Positions 7,696 to 15,357 of a stretch of DNA of 64,000 nt are shown here, one piece after another; position 1 is the first letter of the stretch; each line of letters begins with the position of its first letter. This DNA is from Spirochaetota bacterium (GTDB taxonomy: Bacteria; Spirochaetota; Spirochaetia; Treponematales; Rectinemataceae). The stretch lies in NCBI GenBank assembly GCA_029265255.1, contig JAJUJQ010000001.1, positions 434,001 through 498,000 of the forward strand, written 5' to 3'. Both the position numbers and the translations under genes were made by a program. The notes beneath the pieces were generated by a model. The model was not told the origin of the DNA and did no database searches. It saw only the letters and a program-made list of their open reading frames with translations.

Positions 7696-8595
7696 TCAAA
7701 GAAGAAAAAAGAGCGCTGCTCCTGCAACCGCGATCGCTGCCCCAATAATCTCCATTACAAATATTTTTTGTTTCAGAATGAATACGGATGGCAAAATGAT
7801 GACAACGGGCGTTAATGCCATAAGGGTGCTTGTGGCACCGGCCTGGGTATGCTGCAGGGAAAAGAGGGAGAATGCGACACCAAGGAAAGGACCAAACACC
7901 GCTCCCCGTATGGTCGAGAGAAATGCGTGCCGAGATTTTGGGACTTCTTTGAAAACATGATAAGTCTGTCCGACTACCATTGCCTGCATTCCAAAGCCGA
8001 TCATTGCGACAATTGTACGGATCTGGGTGCCAGCTATGGGGCTGTAGGTTCCAAGCCCTGTTTTAGTGAGGATCATTCCTCCTGCTTGAAAGACCGCGGA
8101 AAAGAATGCAAACACCAGGCCTCTGGCTGAAAGGGCTGATTCATCAATCCTCTGTCCCCGTTTTGATCGAGTCAGCACTACCACGAGGATGCCGGCGATT
8201 GTGACCGCCATTCCGATAAGGCGGTGCCACTGCATCCGCTCACCGAGAAACATGAAGGCAAACAAGGCGGTGAAAAGAGGGGTCAGTGATTGAAAGATGA
8301 CAGTAATACGAGATCCTATAAGCACATAAGCGTTGAACAGAAAATAATCGGCAATGACAAAACCAACGATGCCTGAGAGAGACAGAAAAAACCAGGTTCT
8401 GAGAGGAGCATCCCAGGGCAATGGAATACCGCGGGATATAAGGCCTGCCACCGCCAGAAAAAGGGAGGCGAGTACCACTTTCCAGAAATTTACGGCCAGA
8501 GAACCGACTTTTCGAGAGGCATCCTCGAAAAAAATAGCTGAAAAAGCCCAGCAGACAGCGGTACCAAATGCAGCCAAGAGGGCTAGTTTTTCCAT
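7696..8595 (-). CDS. EamA/DMT-family permease
   Basis: A protein of 299 residues with ten predicted membrane segments in two EamA repeats (about 1-145 and 160-299). The first repeat has FLFNAYVLIGSRITVIFQSLTPLFTALFAFMFLGE and the second has the matching ATSTLMALTPVVIILPSVFILKQ. Such drug/metabolite transporters export or import small metabolites; the substrate is unknown. I use the ATG at 8595 because upstream codons would run through the promoter and start of the divergent gene at 8723. A short AGGA sits just upstream. An A-variant of the dispersed repeat lies inside (8149-8159). Confidence 0.85.
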   Translation of the reverse strand: MEKLALLAAFGTAVCWAFSAIFFEDASRKVGSLAVNFWKVVLASLFLAVAGLISRGIPLPWDAPLRTWFFLSLSGIVGFVIADYFLFNAYVLIGSRITVIFQSLTPLFTALFAFMFLGERMQWHRLIGMAVTIAGILVVVLTRSKRGQRIDESALSARGLVFAFFSAVFQAGGMILTKTGLGTYSPIAGTQIRTIVAMIGFGMQAMVVGQTYHVFKEVPKSRHAFLSTIRGAVFGPFLGVAFSLFSLQHTQAGATSTLMALTPVVIILPSVFILKQKIFVMEIIGAAIAVAGAALFFLL

Positions 8596-8674
8596 GATTC
8601 CTGATAGTAATGCAAAATCAGATGTTTGGTAAGGAAGCTGGTACTGAAATTCGCTATGTTTTGACAATTCGTGT

Positions 8675-8703
8675 TTGACCTCTGTGCCATCTTGAATTAT
8701 TGT
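8675..8703 (+). promoter_or_regulatory. possible promoter of the kinase-BON gene
   Basis: TTGACC (8675-8680), 17-base spacer, TATTGT (8698-8703). The predicted start point would fall almost on the AGGAGG ribosome site (8711-8716), so this is tentative. Confidence 0.35.
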
Positions 8704-8722
8704 TATTATAAGGAGGCAGGCT

Positions 8723-9544
8723 ATGGCGATTATCGCAATTTCGCGAGAACTCGAATCGCTGGGAGAGGAAACAGCCAGAGAACTTGCCGCACTCAATGGA
8801 TATACAATCGTCGACAAAGAACATATCGAGAACGCTATCTCTGCAATCGGCTTAGATGCAAGCAAGCTCGAACGATATGATGAGAAAAACCCCGGGTTCT
8901 GGGCTTCGCTTTCGCAGCAGCGCGATGAGTACCTGCATTTCTTGACCCAGGTAATCTATGAGTCAGCCTTGGGGAACAACTGCATCATTATCGGTCGGGG
9001 CGCGCACGCGATTCTGAAAGGTGTCCCCAACCTTCTGAGTGTACGAATCGGGGCTTCAAAATCAGTGCGGGTCGAGCGGGTGCGCAAGGCACAGAATATC
9101 GACTCTCGCCATGCGCTGCAGATCATTGAGAGCAGTGACCATGACCGTGCGGGTTTCCACAAGTATTTCTTCTCGGTCGATTGGCATGATCCATCTGAGT
9201 ACGATATGACAATCACGACCGATCGCATTACACCAATGCAAGCAGCCGCCGCCATCGACGCCATGAGAAAGGCAGTGGTGAGCGAAGAGCGAGAGCGAGA
9301 AGCCGTCGCAAAACTGAGCGACTTGCTGCTTGGCTCGAAAATTGTCACGGAGATTATTTACAACAGGAAGATTCCGGTCCATTTCCTCGAGGCAGCGGTA
9401 GAACGAGGGGTGGTAGTACTCCATGGTGTCGCGAATACTCATGCCGCAGTAGACAGCGCGGTAGCGGCAGCGAATCTGGTCCCTGGTGTCAAACAGGTGG
9501 AGAGCGCCATCCAGCTTGTGCAGGAGTTCACGGTTGTGCCATAA
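8723..9544 (+). CDS. cytidylate kinase-like protein fused to a BON domain
   Basis: Residues 1 to about 190 form a P-loop-type nucleotide-kinase domain of the cytidylate-kinase-like family (PF13189): IIAISRELESLGEETARELA at the start, IIGRGAHAIL near 92, and the LID-like R-x-x-R segment RVERVRKAQ. Residues from about 205 to 273 are a BON domain (TEIIYNRKIPVHFLEAAVERGVVVLHG, then VPGVKQVESAIQ), a small fold usually linked with membranes, lipids or osmotic protection. The real substrate of this kinase family is not well defined. An AGGAGG site precedes the ATG, and rlmB starts directly after the stop codon, so the two are co-transcribed. Confidence 0.8.
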   Translation: MAIIAISRELESLGEETARELAALNGYTIVDKEHIENAISAIGLDASKLERYDEKNPGFWASLSQQRDEYLHFLTQVIYESALGNNCIIIGRGAHAILKGVPNLLSVRIGASKSVRVERVRKAQNIDSRHALQIIESSDHDRAGFHKYFFSVDWHDPSEYDMTITTDRITPMQAAAAIDAMRKAVVSEEREREAVAKLSDLLLGSKIVTEIIYNRKIPVHFLEAAVERGVVVLHGVANTHAAVDSAVAAANLVPGVKQVESAIQLVQEFTVVP

Positions 9545-10276
9545 ATGGAAAGCGTGAACTATCTTGCTTCATTTCATTCAATTCTCGAACAGCTCAGAGC
9601 AGGGTCAAGAGGATGCGCGCTTCTTATCTCTTCGGAGATAAAGACAGGGCCGCGGCTCAGACAGATTATCGATGAGGCAGTACGGGCGGGAGTGCCGGTA
9701 AAAAAAGTATCGGCAACACATCTTGATTCTCTTGCGACAGATCACCGGGGTATCATCCTTGCAGTTCCTGGTCAAACTTTCGCTGCATTGACCATTGAAG
9801 ATCTTTGCAGCGACTCAAGAGCTGAATCGCTGATTCTTTTGCTCGATCATATTGAGGATCCGCACAATCTTGGCGCGATCATGCGGTCGGCCGACGCATT
9901 TGGAGCCTCGGCGATTATCATCCCATCGCGGCGTGCTGCTCCGCTTACTGAATCGGTGGCACGAAGCGCAGCGGGAGCTACGGCGTGGATGCCAGTGGTG
10001 CAGGTGTCAAACCTTCGTCAGGCGGTTGATCGGCTCAAAGAGGCGGGATACTGGGTCTATGCTGCGGACATGGGGGGCAGGGTTCTGTATACGAAACCGT
10101 TCGAAAAAAAAGCGGTGCTCATTCTCGGAAATGAGGGGAAGGGCGTTTCGCGGCTCTTGAAAGAGGCTGCCGATGAGAGTATAGCCATTCCGATGTCAGG
10201 CCATGTCGAATCGCTGAATGTATCAGTATCCGCTGCGATATTCCTCTATGAATATCTGCGTTCGCGAGTGCGCTAA
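9545..10276 (+). CDS. rlmB: 23S rRNA 2'-O-methyltransferase, RlmB/TrmH (SpoU) family
   Basis: SPOUT-class RNA ribose methyltransferase of 243 residues. The N-terminal substrate-binding domain (about 1-80, with GIILAVPGQ) is followed by the three SpoU motifs: LLDHIEDPHNLGAIMRSADAFG (about 98-119), ILGNEGKGVSRL (about 195) and IPMSGHVESLNVSVSAAIFLYE (about 216). The combination best fits RlmB, which methylates G2251 of 23S rRNA. The ATG touches the stop codon of the kinase-BON gene (TAA|ATG), so translation is coupled. Confidence 0.88.
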   Translation: MESVNYLASFHSILEQLRAGSRGCALLISSEIKTGPRLRQIIDEAVRAGVPVKKVSATHLDSLATDHRGIILAVPGQTFAALTIEDLCSDSRAESLILLLDHIEDPHNLGAIMRSADAFGASAIIIPSRRAAPLTESVARSAAGATAWMPVVQVSNLRQAVDRLKEAGYWVYAADMGGRVLYTKPFEKKAVLILGNEGKGVSRLLKEAADESIAIPMSGHVESLNVSVSAAIFLYEYLRSRVR

Positions 10277-10306
10277 GGATGCAAGATACGAATGGGAGGG
10301 GAGCAA

Positions 10307-10316
10307 GGGACGGAGG
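10307..10316 (+). repeat. dispersed repeat, 10-base copy (first arm of an inverted pair)
   Basis: GGGACGGAGG between rlmB and pyrBI; forms an inverted pair with the exact copy at 10366-10378. Confidence 0.6.
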
Positions 10317-10365
10317 CTGAGGAGAGTTGAGATGACTGATTTTCGGCCTCCATCTGTCAAGGTTC

Positions 10366-10378
10366 AACCTCCGTCCCC
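10366..10378 (-). repeat. dispersed 13-base repeat, exact copy (second arm of an inverted pair)
   Basis: AACCTCCGTCCCC between the convergent genes rlmB and pyrBI. Together with 10307-10316 it can form a stem of 10 bases with a 49-base loop. Confidence 0.8.
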
Positions 10379-10391
10379 GTAGATGACAGTC

Positions 10392-11972
10392 TTATACATC
10401 CCAGATTTCTCTGAATTTGTGCTCCTTCTCGCAGTATTTGCAGATAAAGGTAGTCTCCCCATTGCGTATGAATGCCGGTGGAACCCCTTCATGATTGTCC
10501 GGATACGAAATGCAGTTCTCGTTTTTGCAGGAAATCTCATCGAAGTTATAGATTCGGGGAGGCATGGAGAGGCGGTATTTCTTAGCCACATGCGAGTGGC
10601 GGATTAGATTGAGCGTACATCCCGGAGCAATCGCTGCAAGTTTTTTGAGGTCTTTTTCTCCGAAACTGATGATGTCTGGAAGGGAAATGATGCCCTTGAA
10701 CAGTTCGGGACCACGGTTCGAGTGATATACTCCATGGCTCGAGCGCACATCGAGTTTCAGAATCTTGCGCGCTGCATCAATAGTGTCCCAAATCTCTCCG
10801 ATTGGTCGGCCTGTGGCAATATGATCGATGACGATTCCTTCCTCGACTGGCTTAATGCCAACCTTGTATTCAGGCTTGCGCTTTTCCTGAGCCGGCACCT
10901 CGAAGATGAAATCGTCCTCGAAATGGGGTTTCCTGGCCATTTCCCCCTCGAAATCGTGACCGATAAGTCCCGATACCATAGCAATTTCTATAATTCTGGT
11001 CCAATATCCGTTGATCGATTGGCCATCCCAGCCGTTGAGAGGCAGTTCATCCAGGAAAAAGGGAATTGTGGGGAAATTGCGATCGCGTGGCAGGGGATGA
11101 TAAAAACGGCATCCTTCCGGGAGCTTGCCGATGAGGTCCTTGCGGAATGTCACGGACTGACGCAAGAACGGTGTCCGCTCGAGTACGGCTTCTCCCATGC
11201 GCTCGAGCTGGAGGCGGGTAAAGTACCAGATCGGTGCGACATGGGGCTGGGAGAGGTATTCGTCGATCGATTCAAAGATGCGAACCGAAAACCCATTTGC
11301 CTTCATTTTTTCGACATAGTACGCGGGCATGGAGAGGAGTTCCGGCGCGATGAGGTCTACTTCCACATTACGGAATACACGCAGGCCATCGGCCTTTGAA
11401 TGGACTGTGCGGCCATGGTAGAGGTCGCCCACCATGGCGATATGGATATGAGAGTCGTTCCAATGGAGCTGCTCAAAGAAAGAGAACTCGTCGAGGTATT
11501 CTTGGGTGGGATGTTCATGTTTGCCATCTCCGCCATTAATGAAGGAAGGAATCGGCTTACCAACGAGATGCGCATACGAGGTAAGTGCCTCTTCGAGCCA
11601 GGTGCAGACGCCCTCCAGCTTGGTTCGGAGGATGAAGCAGGACTCATGGGCATAGCCGAACAGCATTTTGATGGCATCGGTGATGGATTCATTTTTATTG
11701 AATGAACTCGTAGCTGCATCGAAGACATTCACGCGAGCGCCAAGGAATTTTCCTGCATTGCGGAAGGATTCTCTTGTTCTGGTCGAGTTTTCCATGAAAA
11801 TGAGATAAATCTGATAGTCCTGGTCATTGATGCGGAACGCAGCGGCATCGCTCCCTGAGCGGACTGCTTCCTTGAGCTCGCGCGTCTTGCGGTAGAGATA
11901 TCGCTGTTCATCGAGCGAGAGGTCGTTTACAACCGAGATCGTTCTTCCTTTGAATGGGCCATTTCGTTCCAT
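10392..11972 (-). CDS. pyrBI: aspartate carbamoyltransferase, fused catalytic-regulatory chains (PyrB-PyrI)
   Basis: Joins carbamoyl phosphate to aspartate, the committed step of pyrimidine synthesis. Residues 1 to about 345 are the catalytic chain: MENSTRTRESF (carbamoyl-phosphate loop), GDGKHEHPTQ, and FYHPLPRDR. From about 370 the chain continues as the regulatory subunit: VIDHIATGRP, then a four-cysteine zinc site CKNENC and CKYC near the C-terminus. PyrI is normally a separate gene in enterobacteria; fusions are known in Thermotoga and Treponema-type bacteria, which fits the suggested host. The ATG at 11972 is preferred to GTG at 11975 because AGGAGG (11979-11984) then has normal spacing. 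Confidence 0.92.
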   Translation of the reverse strand: MERNGPFKGRTISVVNDLSLDEQRYLYRKTRELKEAVRSGSDAAAFRINDQDYQIYLIFMENSTRTRESFRNAGKFLGARVNVFDAATSSFNKNESITDAIKMLFGYAHESCFILRTKLEGVCTWLEEALTSYAHLVGKPIPSFINGGDGKHEHPTQEYLDEFSFFEQLHWNDSHIHIAMVGDLYHGRTVHSKADGLRVFRNVEVDLIAPELLSMPAYYVEKMKANGFSVRIFESIDEYLSQPHVAPIWYFTRLQLERMGEAVLERTPFLRQSVTFRKDLIGKLPEGCRFYHPLPRDRNFPTIPFFLDELPLNGWDGQSINGYWTRIIEIAMVSGLIGHDFEGEMARKPHFEDDFIFEVPAQEKRKPEYKVGIKPVEEGIVIDHIATGRPIGEIWDTIDAARKILKLDVRSSHGVYHSNRGPELFKGIISLPDIISFGEKDLKKLAAIAPGCTLNLIRHSHVAKKYRLSMPPRIYNFDEISCKNENCISYPDNHEGVPPAFIRNGETTFICKYCEKEHKFREIWDV

Positions 11973-11989
11973 CACAATCCTCCTTATAT

Positions 11990-12019
11990 AAAAAATGATC
12001 CCGTCGGAACGGGATCATT
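11990..12019 (-). terminator. Rho-independent terminator of the m5U methyltransferase gene
   Basis: Perfect 11-base stem AATGATCCCGT / ACGGGATCATT (11994-12004 with 12009-12019), loop of 4 bases, followed on the minus strand by T-rich sequence. Begins at the last base of the stop codon and ends before the pyrBI ribosome site. Confidence 0.87.
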
Positions 12020-13209
12020 CATGCGGTGTCGTGCTCGACAGTACGCTTCCTGCCAGAATGGACAAGAGTGGCTGCAATTTCGAGCCTTCCGGTCTGTGGA
12101 TAGAAATCATAGAGTATGAGCTGCTCAATTTCCCATCCCGCGGCACAGAGGTCTTTGAGGTCTCGGGCCATACTGGCGTGATCGCAGGATATATAGACGA
12201 GAGAGGGGGCGGGACCTGTCGCGAGCCAGGAGCGAACTTCGGGTGTCATCCCAATGCGGGGCGGGTCGGCTATGATGCAGTCAAACACCGAATCAGATCG
12301 CCGAGAGGCAACCCATCGTTCAACGGGCATACAGGAAAAATCGATTCGCGCAGGGGTTCCCGCAAGATTGGATCGAGCCGCTTCCATCGAAAAAGCATCG
12401 CTTTCTACGCACTCGACGACGGCGAAGTTCTGAGCGAGGAACATCGAGAAGAGGCCAGCGCCGCTGTAGAGGTCCAGGGCTCGTTCTCCGGCGAGAGGTT
12501 CTATATGACGGGCAATCAGCATTTCCATTACCGAGAGGTTGCTTTGGAAAAAATGTCCGACAGGGAATTGGAACCTCCGTCCCCGAACCATCGCGACAGC
12601 GTCACGGTCACGCCCTTCGATATAGACGCTGCCATCTTGAGAGAATGCGGTAAACCGCCGCCGCTCGCCAATCAGCGCAGCGAGTTCTTGCCAAGGGTGT
12701 GCTTTTCGGTTTTCCGCGATGAGCCATCGTTCCAGAGAGGGGACAAGAGTAGGGCACGTTCGTGTACGGACCGGCTCGCGAGAACCGGCACGGGTAAATC
12801 CCAGCCCTCCATCGGCACAGGAATGAACCTGCGTTCGGTTCCGGTAATGGAATGGCTTACCGCATACGATTGGCAGTTCCCCCGGATCAAATCCGCCGGT
12901 TCTGCGGAAGGTCTCACGAGCCGCATCCTGCTTCAGTCGTTTTTGCGTGTCATAATCGACATGCTGGAGTGCACAACCTCCACAGATGCCGAAAAGGGGG
13001 CAAAGAGGCTGAACCCTAGAGGATGAAGGCGCATCGATGGAGAGAAGACGGGCACGGGCATAACTGGTGTGGGTTTCGGTGATTTCGCAGGTAATTATCT
13101 CGCCGGGAATGACAAAGGGTATAAAAATCGCTTTGCCTTCAGAGAACGCGATGCCCTCTCCATGAGATGAGAGTTTTTCAACCGTGAGGGTCATCGTTTC
13201 CGCGGTCAT
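12019..13209 (-). CDS. RNA m5U methyltransferase, RumA/TrmA family (RlmD/RlmCD-like)
   Basis: SAM-dependent methyltransferase of 396 residues for uridine-5 in rRNA or tRNA. Order of domains: TRAM RNA-binding domain (about 1-60, with LSSHGEGIAF), 4Fe-4S cysteines CPLFGICGGCALQH (about 69-82), SAM-binding DLYSGAGLFS (about 241), ADPPRIGM (about 315) and catalytic Cys in YISCDHASMARDL (about 340). The TRAM domain and the cluster suggest a 23S rRNA (RlmD-type) enzyme rather than TrmA, but the exact site cannot be told from sequence. A copy of the dispersed repeat (12572-12584) lies inside. Confidence 0.88.
   Translation of the reverse strand: MTAETMTLTVEKLSSHGEGIAFSEGKAIFIPFVIPGEIITCEITETHTSYARARLLSIDAPSSSRVQPLCPLFGICGGCALQHVDYDTQKRLKQDAARETFRRTGGFDPGELPIVCGKPFHYRNRTQVHSCADGGLGFTRAGSREPVRTRTCPTLVPSLERWLIAENRKAHPWQELAALIGERRRFTAFSQDGSVYIEGRDRDAVAMVRGRRFQFPVGHFFQSNLSVMEMLIARHIEPLAGERALDLYSGAGLFSMFLAQNFAVVECVESDAFSMEAARSNLAGTPARIDFSCMPVERWVASRRSDSVFDCIIADPPRIGMTPEVRSWLATGPAPSLVYISCDHASMARDLKDLCAAGWEIEQLILYDFYPQTGRLEIAATLVHSGRKRTVEHDTA
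12572..12584 (-). repeat. dispersed 13-base repeat, exact copy (in m5U methyltransferase)
   Basis: AACCTCCGTCCCC on the plus strand; in the gene it is read as Gly-Arg-Arg-Phe, a different frame from the copies in ecfT and coaX. Confidence 0.8.
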
Positions 13210-13346
13210 GGGCCAACTGCATCATAGCGCAGGGCTGCAGATTTCGCAAGGAGTAGCTGCTCTGGTCTAGACCTGCGAGTGGAGAAATCGAGCAGAAGCG
13301 CGTGCATGCCGTTTGCCGAACCCGGTATTCACGATATATTTTACCC

Positions 13347-14765
13347 ATGAGTATTACCATTCGATCGCTCGGCGCTGCTGGGGAAGTAACCGGTTCGAAG
13401 CATCTGCTTGAGATAGATGGGACCCGTGTGCTAATCGATTGCGGAGCGTTTCAGGGCAAACGAGCAGAGGCAGACGAAAAAAATCGCCAATTGCTCGGCG
13501 AGGTAGACCCTGCTTCAATTCATGCCCTCGTTCTTACCCATGCGCACTATGATCACTGCGGCCTTCTGCCTTATCTTGTCAAGAAAGGATTTACGGGGAA
13601 TATATTTGCTACCTCTGCGACGCGTGACTTGGCAAATCTGATCATGACCGACTCGGCGCACATACAAGCCAGAGACGCAAATTATCTCTCCCGTCAGGCA
13701 GAGAAAAAAGGCGAGGTTTTTAGCTGGAAGCCGCTTTATGACGAGTTCGACGTCATCAAGGCGATGGATCAGTTCGTGACCGTGGGGTATCATCGCCCAA
13801 TATCCATTACTGACGGTATCTCGCTCGAGTTCTACGATGCAGGCCATATCCTTGGATCAGCCTTCGCCAGGCTGACGGCCAGGGATTCGGCTGGTTCGAC
13901 CCGTGTTATCGGCTTTTCAGGAGATCTTGGGCGAAGAAACAAGCCGATCATCAAGGACCCGGAGTGTCTGGATGGAATCGATGTCCTGCTTCTGGAGAGC
14001 ACCTACGGCGACCGGTTGCATGAACCGATCGACAATGCCATTTCAAGACTGAGAGATCTTGTCAACAGGACTGTAGACACGCAAGGCAAGCTCATCATTC
14101 CAGCTTTCGCCGTTGAGCGTACTCAGGAGCTTATCTTCTATCTCCACCTGCTTCAAGATGATGGTTCAATTCCTGAAGTACCGATCTGGGTTGATTCTCC
14201 CATGGCCCTCAATGCGACCAGCATTTTTGCGATTCATCCCGAATGTTATGATAAGGAAACATATGATCGCTTTACAACTCATGCGAAGAATCCATTTGGT
14301 TTTTCAGCGCTGAATTTCTCACGGTCGGTTCAGGATTCAAAGATGCTTAACCAGGCAAAAGGACCGATGATCATCATCTCTGCTGATGGCATGTGTGAAT
14401 TCGGCCGTATTCAGCATCACCTGATGCATGGTCTCGGAGATGCAGCGAACACAGTCCTTATCGTTGGATACATGGCACAGGGAACGCTTGGCAGAAAGCT
14501 CAAGGAAGGCGCGAAGGAAGTGCGCATCCATGGCGATTGGTATCCGGTGCGTGCCCGCATTGAAGAGATCGATGCATTCTCCGCGCACGCGGACTGGCAG
14601 GAAGCGCTTGAGTGGCTGGGTTGCGTTGACCGCTTTCAGCTTCAAGAAGTGTTTCTGGTTCATGGAGAAAGCGATGCGCTTGCCTCGATGCGGCAGCATG
14701 TGCTCGACGCAGGCATCAAATCCGTTCAGATTGTCGAGGCGGGCAAAGAATATCGACTGGCATAG
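13347..14765 (+). CDS. metallo-beta-lactamase / beta-CASP family ribonuclease
   Basis: A protein of 472 residues with all markers of the MBL-fold beta-CASP nucleases (CPSF73/Ysh1-like). The zinc motif is HAHYDH (residues 65-70). Then come GHILGSAF, FSGDLGRRNKPI, LLESTYGDR, the beta-CASP insert with PAFAVERTQEL and DSPMA, SADGMCEFGRI, FSAHADW and LVHGESDA. Such enzymes cut or trim RNA in the cytoplasm; whether this one is endo- or exonucleolytic is not visible. The ATG at 13347 (MSITIRSLGAAGEV) is the family start; an upstream in-frame ATG at 13302 would add unrelated residues. Single gene, divergent from the methyltransferase. Confidence 0.9.
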   Translation: MSITIRSLGAAGEVTGSKHLLEIDGTRVLIDCGAFQGKRAEADEKNRQLLGEVDPASIHALVLTHAHYDHCGLLPYLVKKGFTGNIFATSATRDLANLIMTDSAHIQARDANYLSRQAEKKGEVFSWKPLYDEFDVIKAMDQFVTVGYHRPISITDGISLEFYDAGHILGSAFARLTARDSAGSTRVIGFSGDLGRRNKPIIKDPECLDGIDVLLLESTYGDRLHEPIDNAISRLRDLVNRTVDTQGKLIIPAFAVERTQELIFYLHLLQDDGSIPEVPIWVDSPMALNATSIFAIHPECYDKETYDRFTTHAKNPFGFSALNFSRSVQDSKMLNQAKGPMIIISADGMCEFGRIQHHLMHGLGDAANTVLIVGYMAQGTLGRKLKEGAKEVRIHGDWYPVRARIEEIDAFSAHADWQEALEWLGCVDRFQLQEVFLVHGESDALASMRQHVLDAGIKSVQIVEAGKEYRLA

Positions 14766-14855
14766 GTAACGGTATCATCGATTTATTAGGGGGCATGCTT
14801 CATTTATAGGAACCGTGGACTGCCAGAGCTGTGTGAGGTCCGTCCAGTACCGCGC

Positions 14856-15290
14856 TCAGGCGAGCGAATCGAGCTTTTCGATCCTGAGTGTATGTCGTCC
14901 GCCTTCGAACTGGGTAGATATGAATGTTTCAAGCAGCGCTTCTACCGGCTGGTGATAGGTGACCCTGCCGCCGAACGCAAGAAAATTGGCGTTATTGTGT
15001 GCCTTAGCCATCTGGGCGGTATAGGAATCGTGGATGAGGGCGCATCGGATGCCTTTGTATCGATTCGCGGCCATGGAAATGCCAATACCCGTACCGCAGC
15101 ACACAATACCGAAATCGTAGCCACCCTTGAGAAATTCATGCACGGCGAGCGCAGCTTGGTCGGGATAGTCGACGCGTTCTTCGTCATCGATGCCCAGATT
15201 GACGACTTTGTGTCCCTTTGATTCAAGCCATGCGACAATGCGCTGTTTGAGCGCGACAGCGCCATGGTCATTGGCAATGACGATCTTCAT
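14856..15290 (-). CDS. rpiB: ribose-5-phosphate isomerase B (canonical copy)
   Basis: A 144-residue protein starting MKIVIANDHG. It keeps the RpiB markers: Asp-His near the N-terminus (NDHGAVALK), active-site cysteine in GIVCCGTGIGI, HNNANFLAFGGR and the phosphate-binding FEGGRHTLR near the end. It interconverts ribulose 5-phosphate and ribose 5-phosphate. Last gene of the transketolase operon, 67 bases after the SLC13 permease. Xylulose 5-phosphate made by transketolase could reach the pentose-phosphate pool through this enzyme plus an epimerase. A second, clearly altered paralogue lies in the same operon at 20310-20798. Confidence 0.88.
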   Translation of the reverse strand: MKIVIANDHGAVALKQRIVAWLESKGHKVVNLGIDDEERVDYPDQAALAVHEFLKGGYDFGIVCCGTGIGISMAANRYKGIRCALIHDSYTAQMAKAHNNANFLAFGGRVTYHQPVEALLETFISTQFEGGRHTLRIEKLDSLA

Positions 15291-15357
15291 GGTTGATACC
15301 TTATCCTCCGCGTGTTCCTTGGTCAATGCAGTCCAGTACTGAATTTCAATTCTATTT

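Noticed and set aside
11995..13026. Open frame of 343 codons on the plus strand
   Set aside because: Lies opposite the m5U methyltransferase, whose motifs are clear; the frame has no recognisable domain and starts inside a terminator.
14816..14850. GAGGTCCGTCCAG resembling the dispersed repeat
   Set aside because: Lacks the CCTCCGTCCC core; not counted as a copy.
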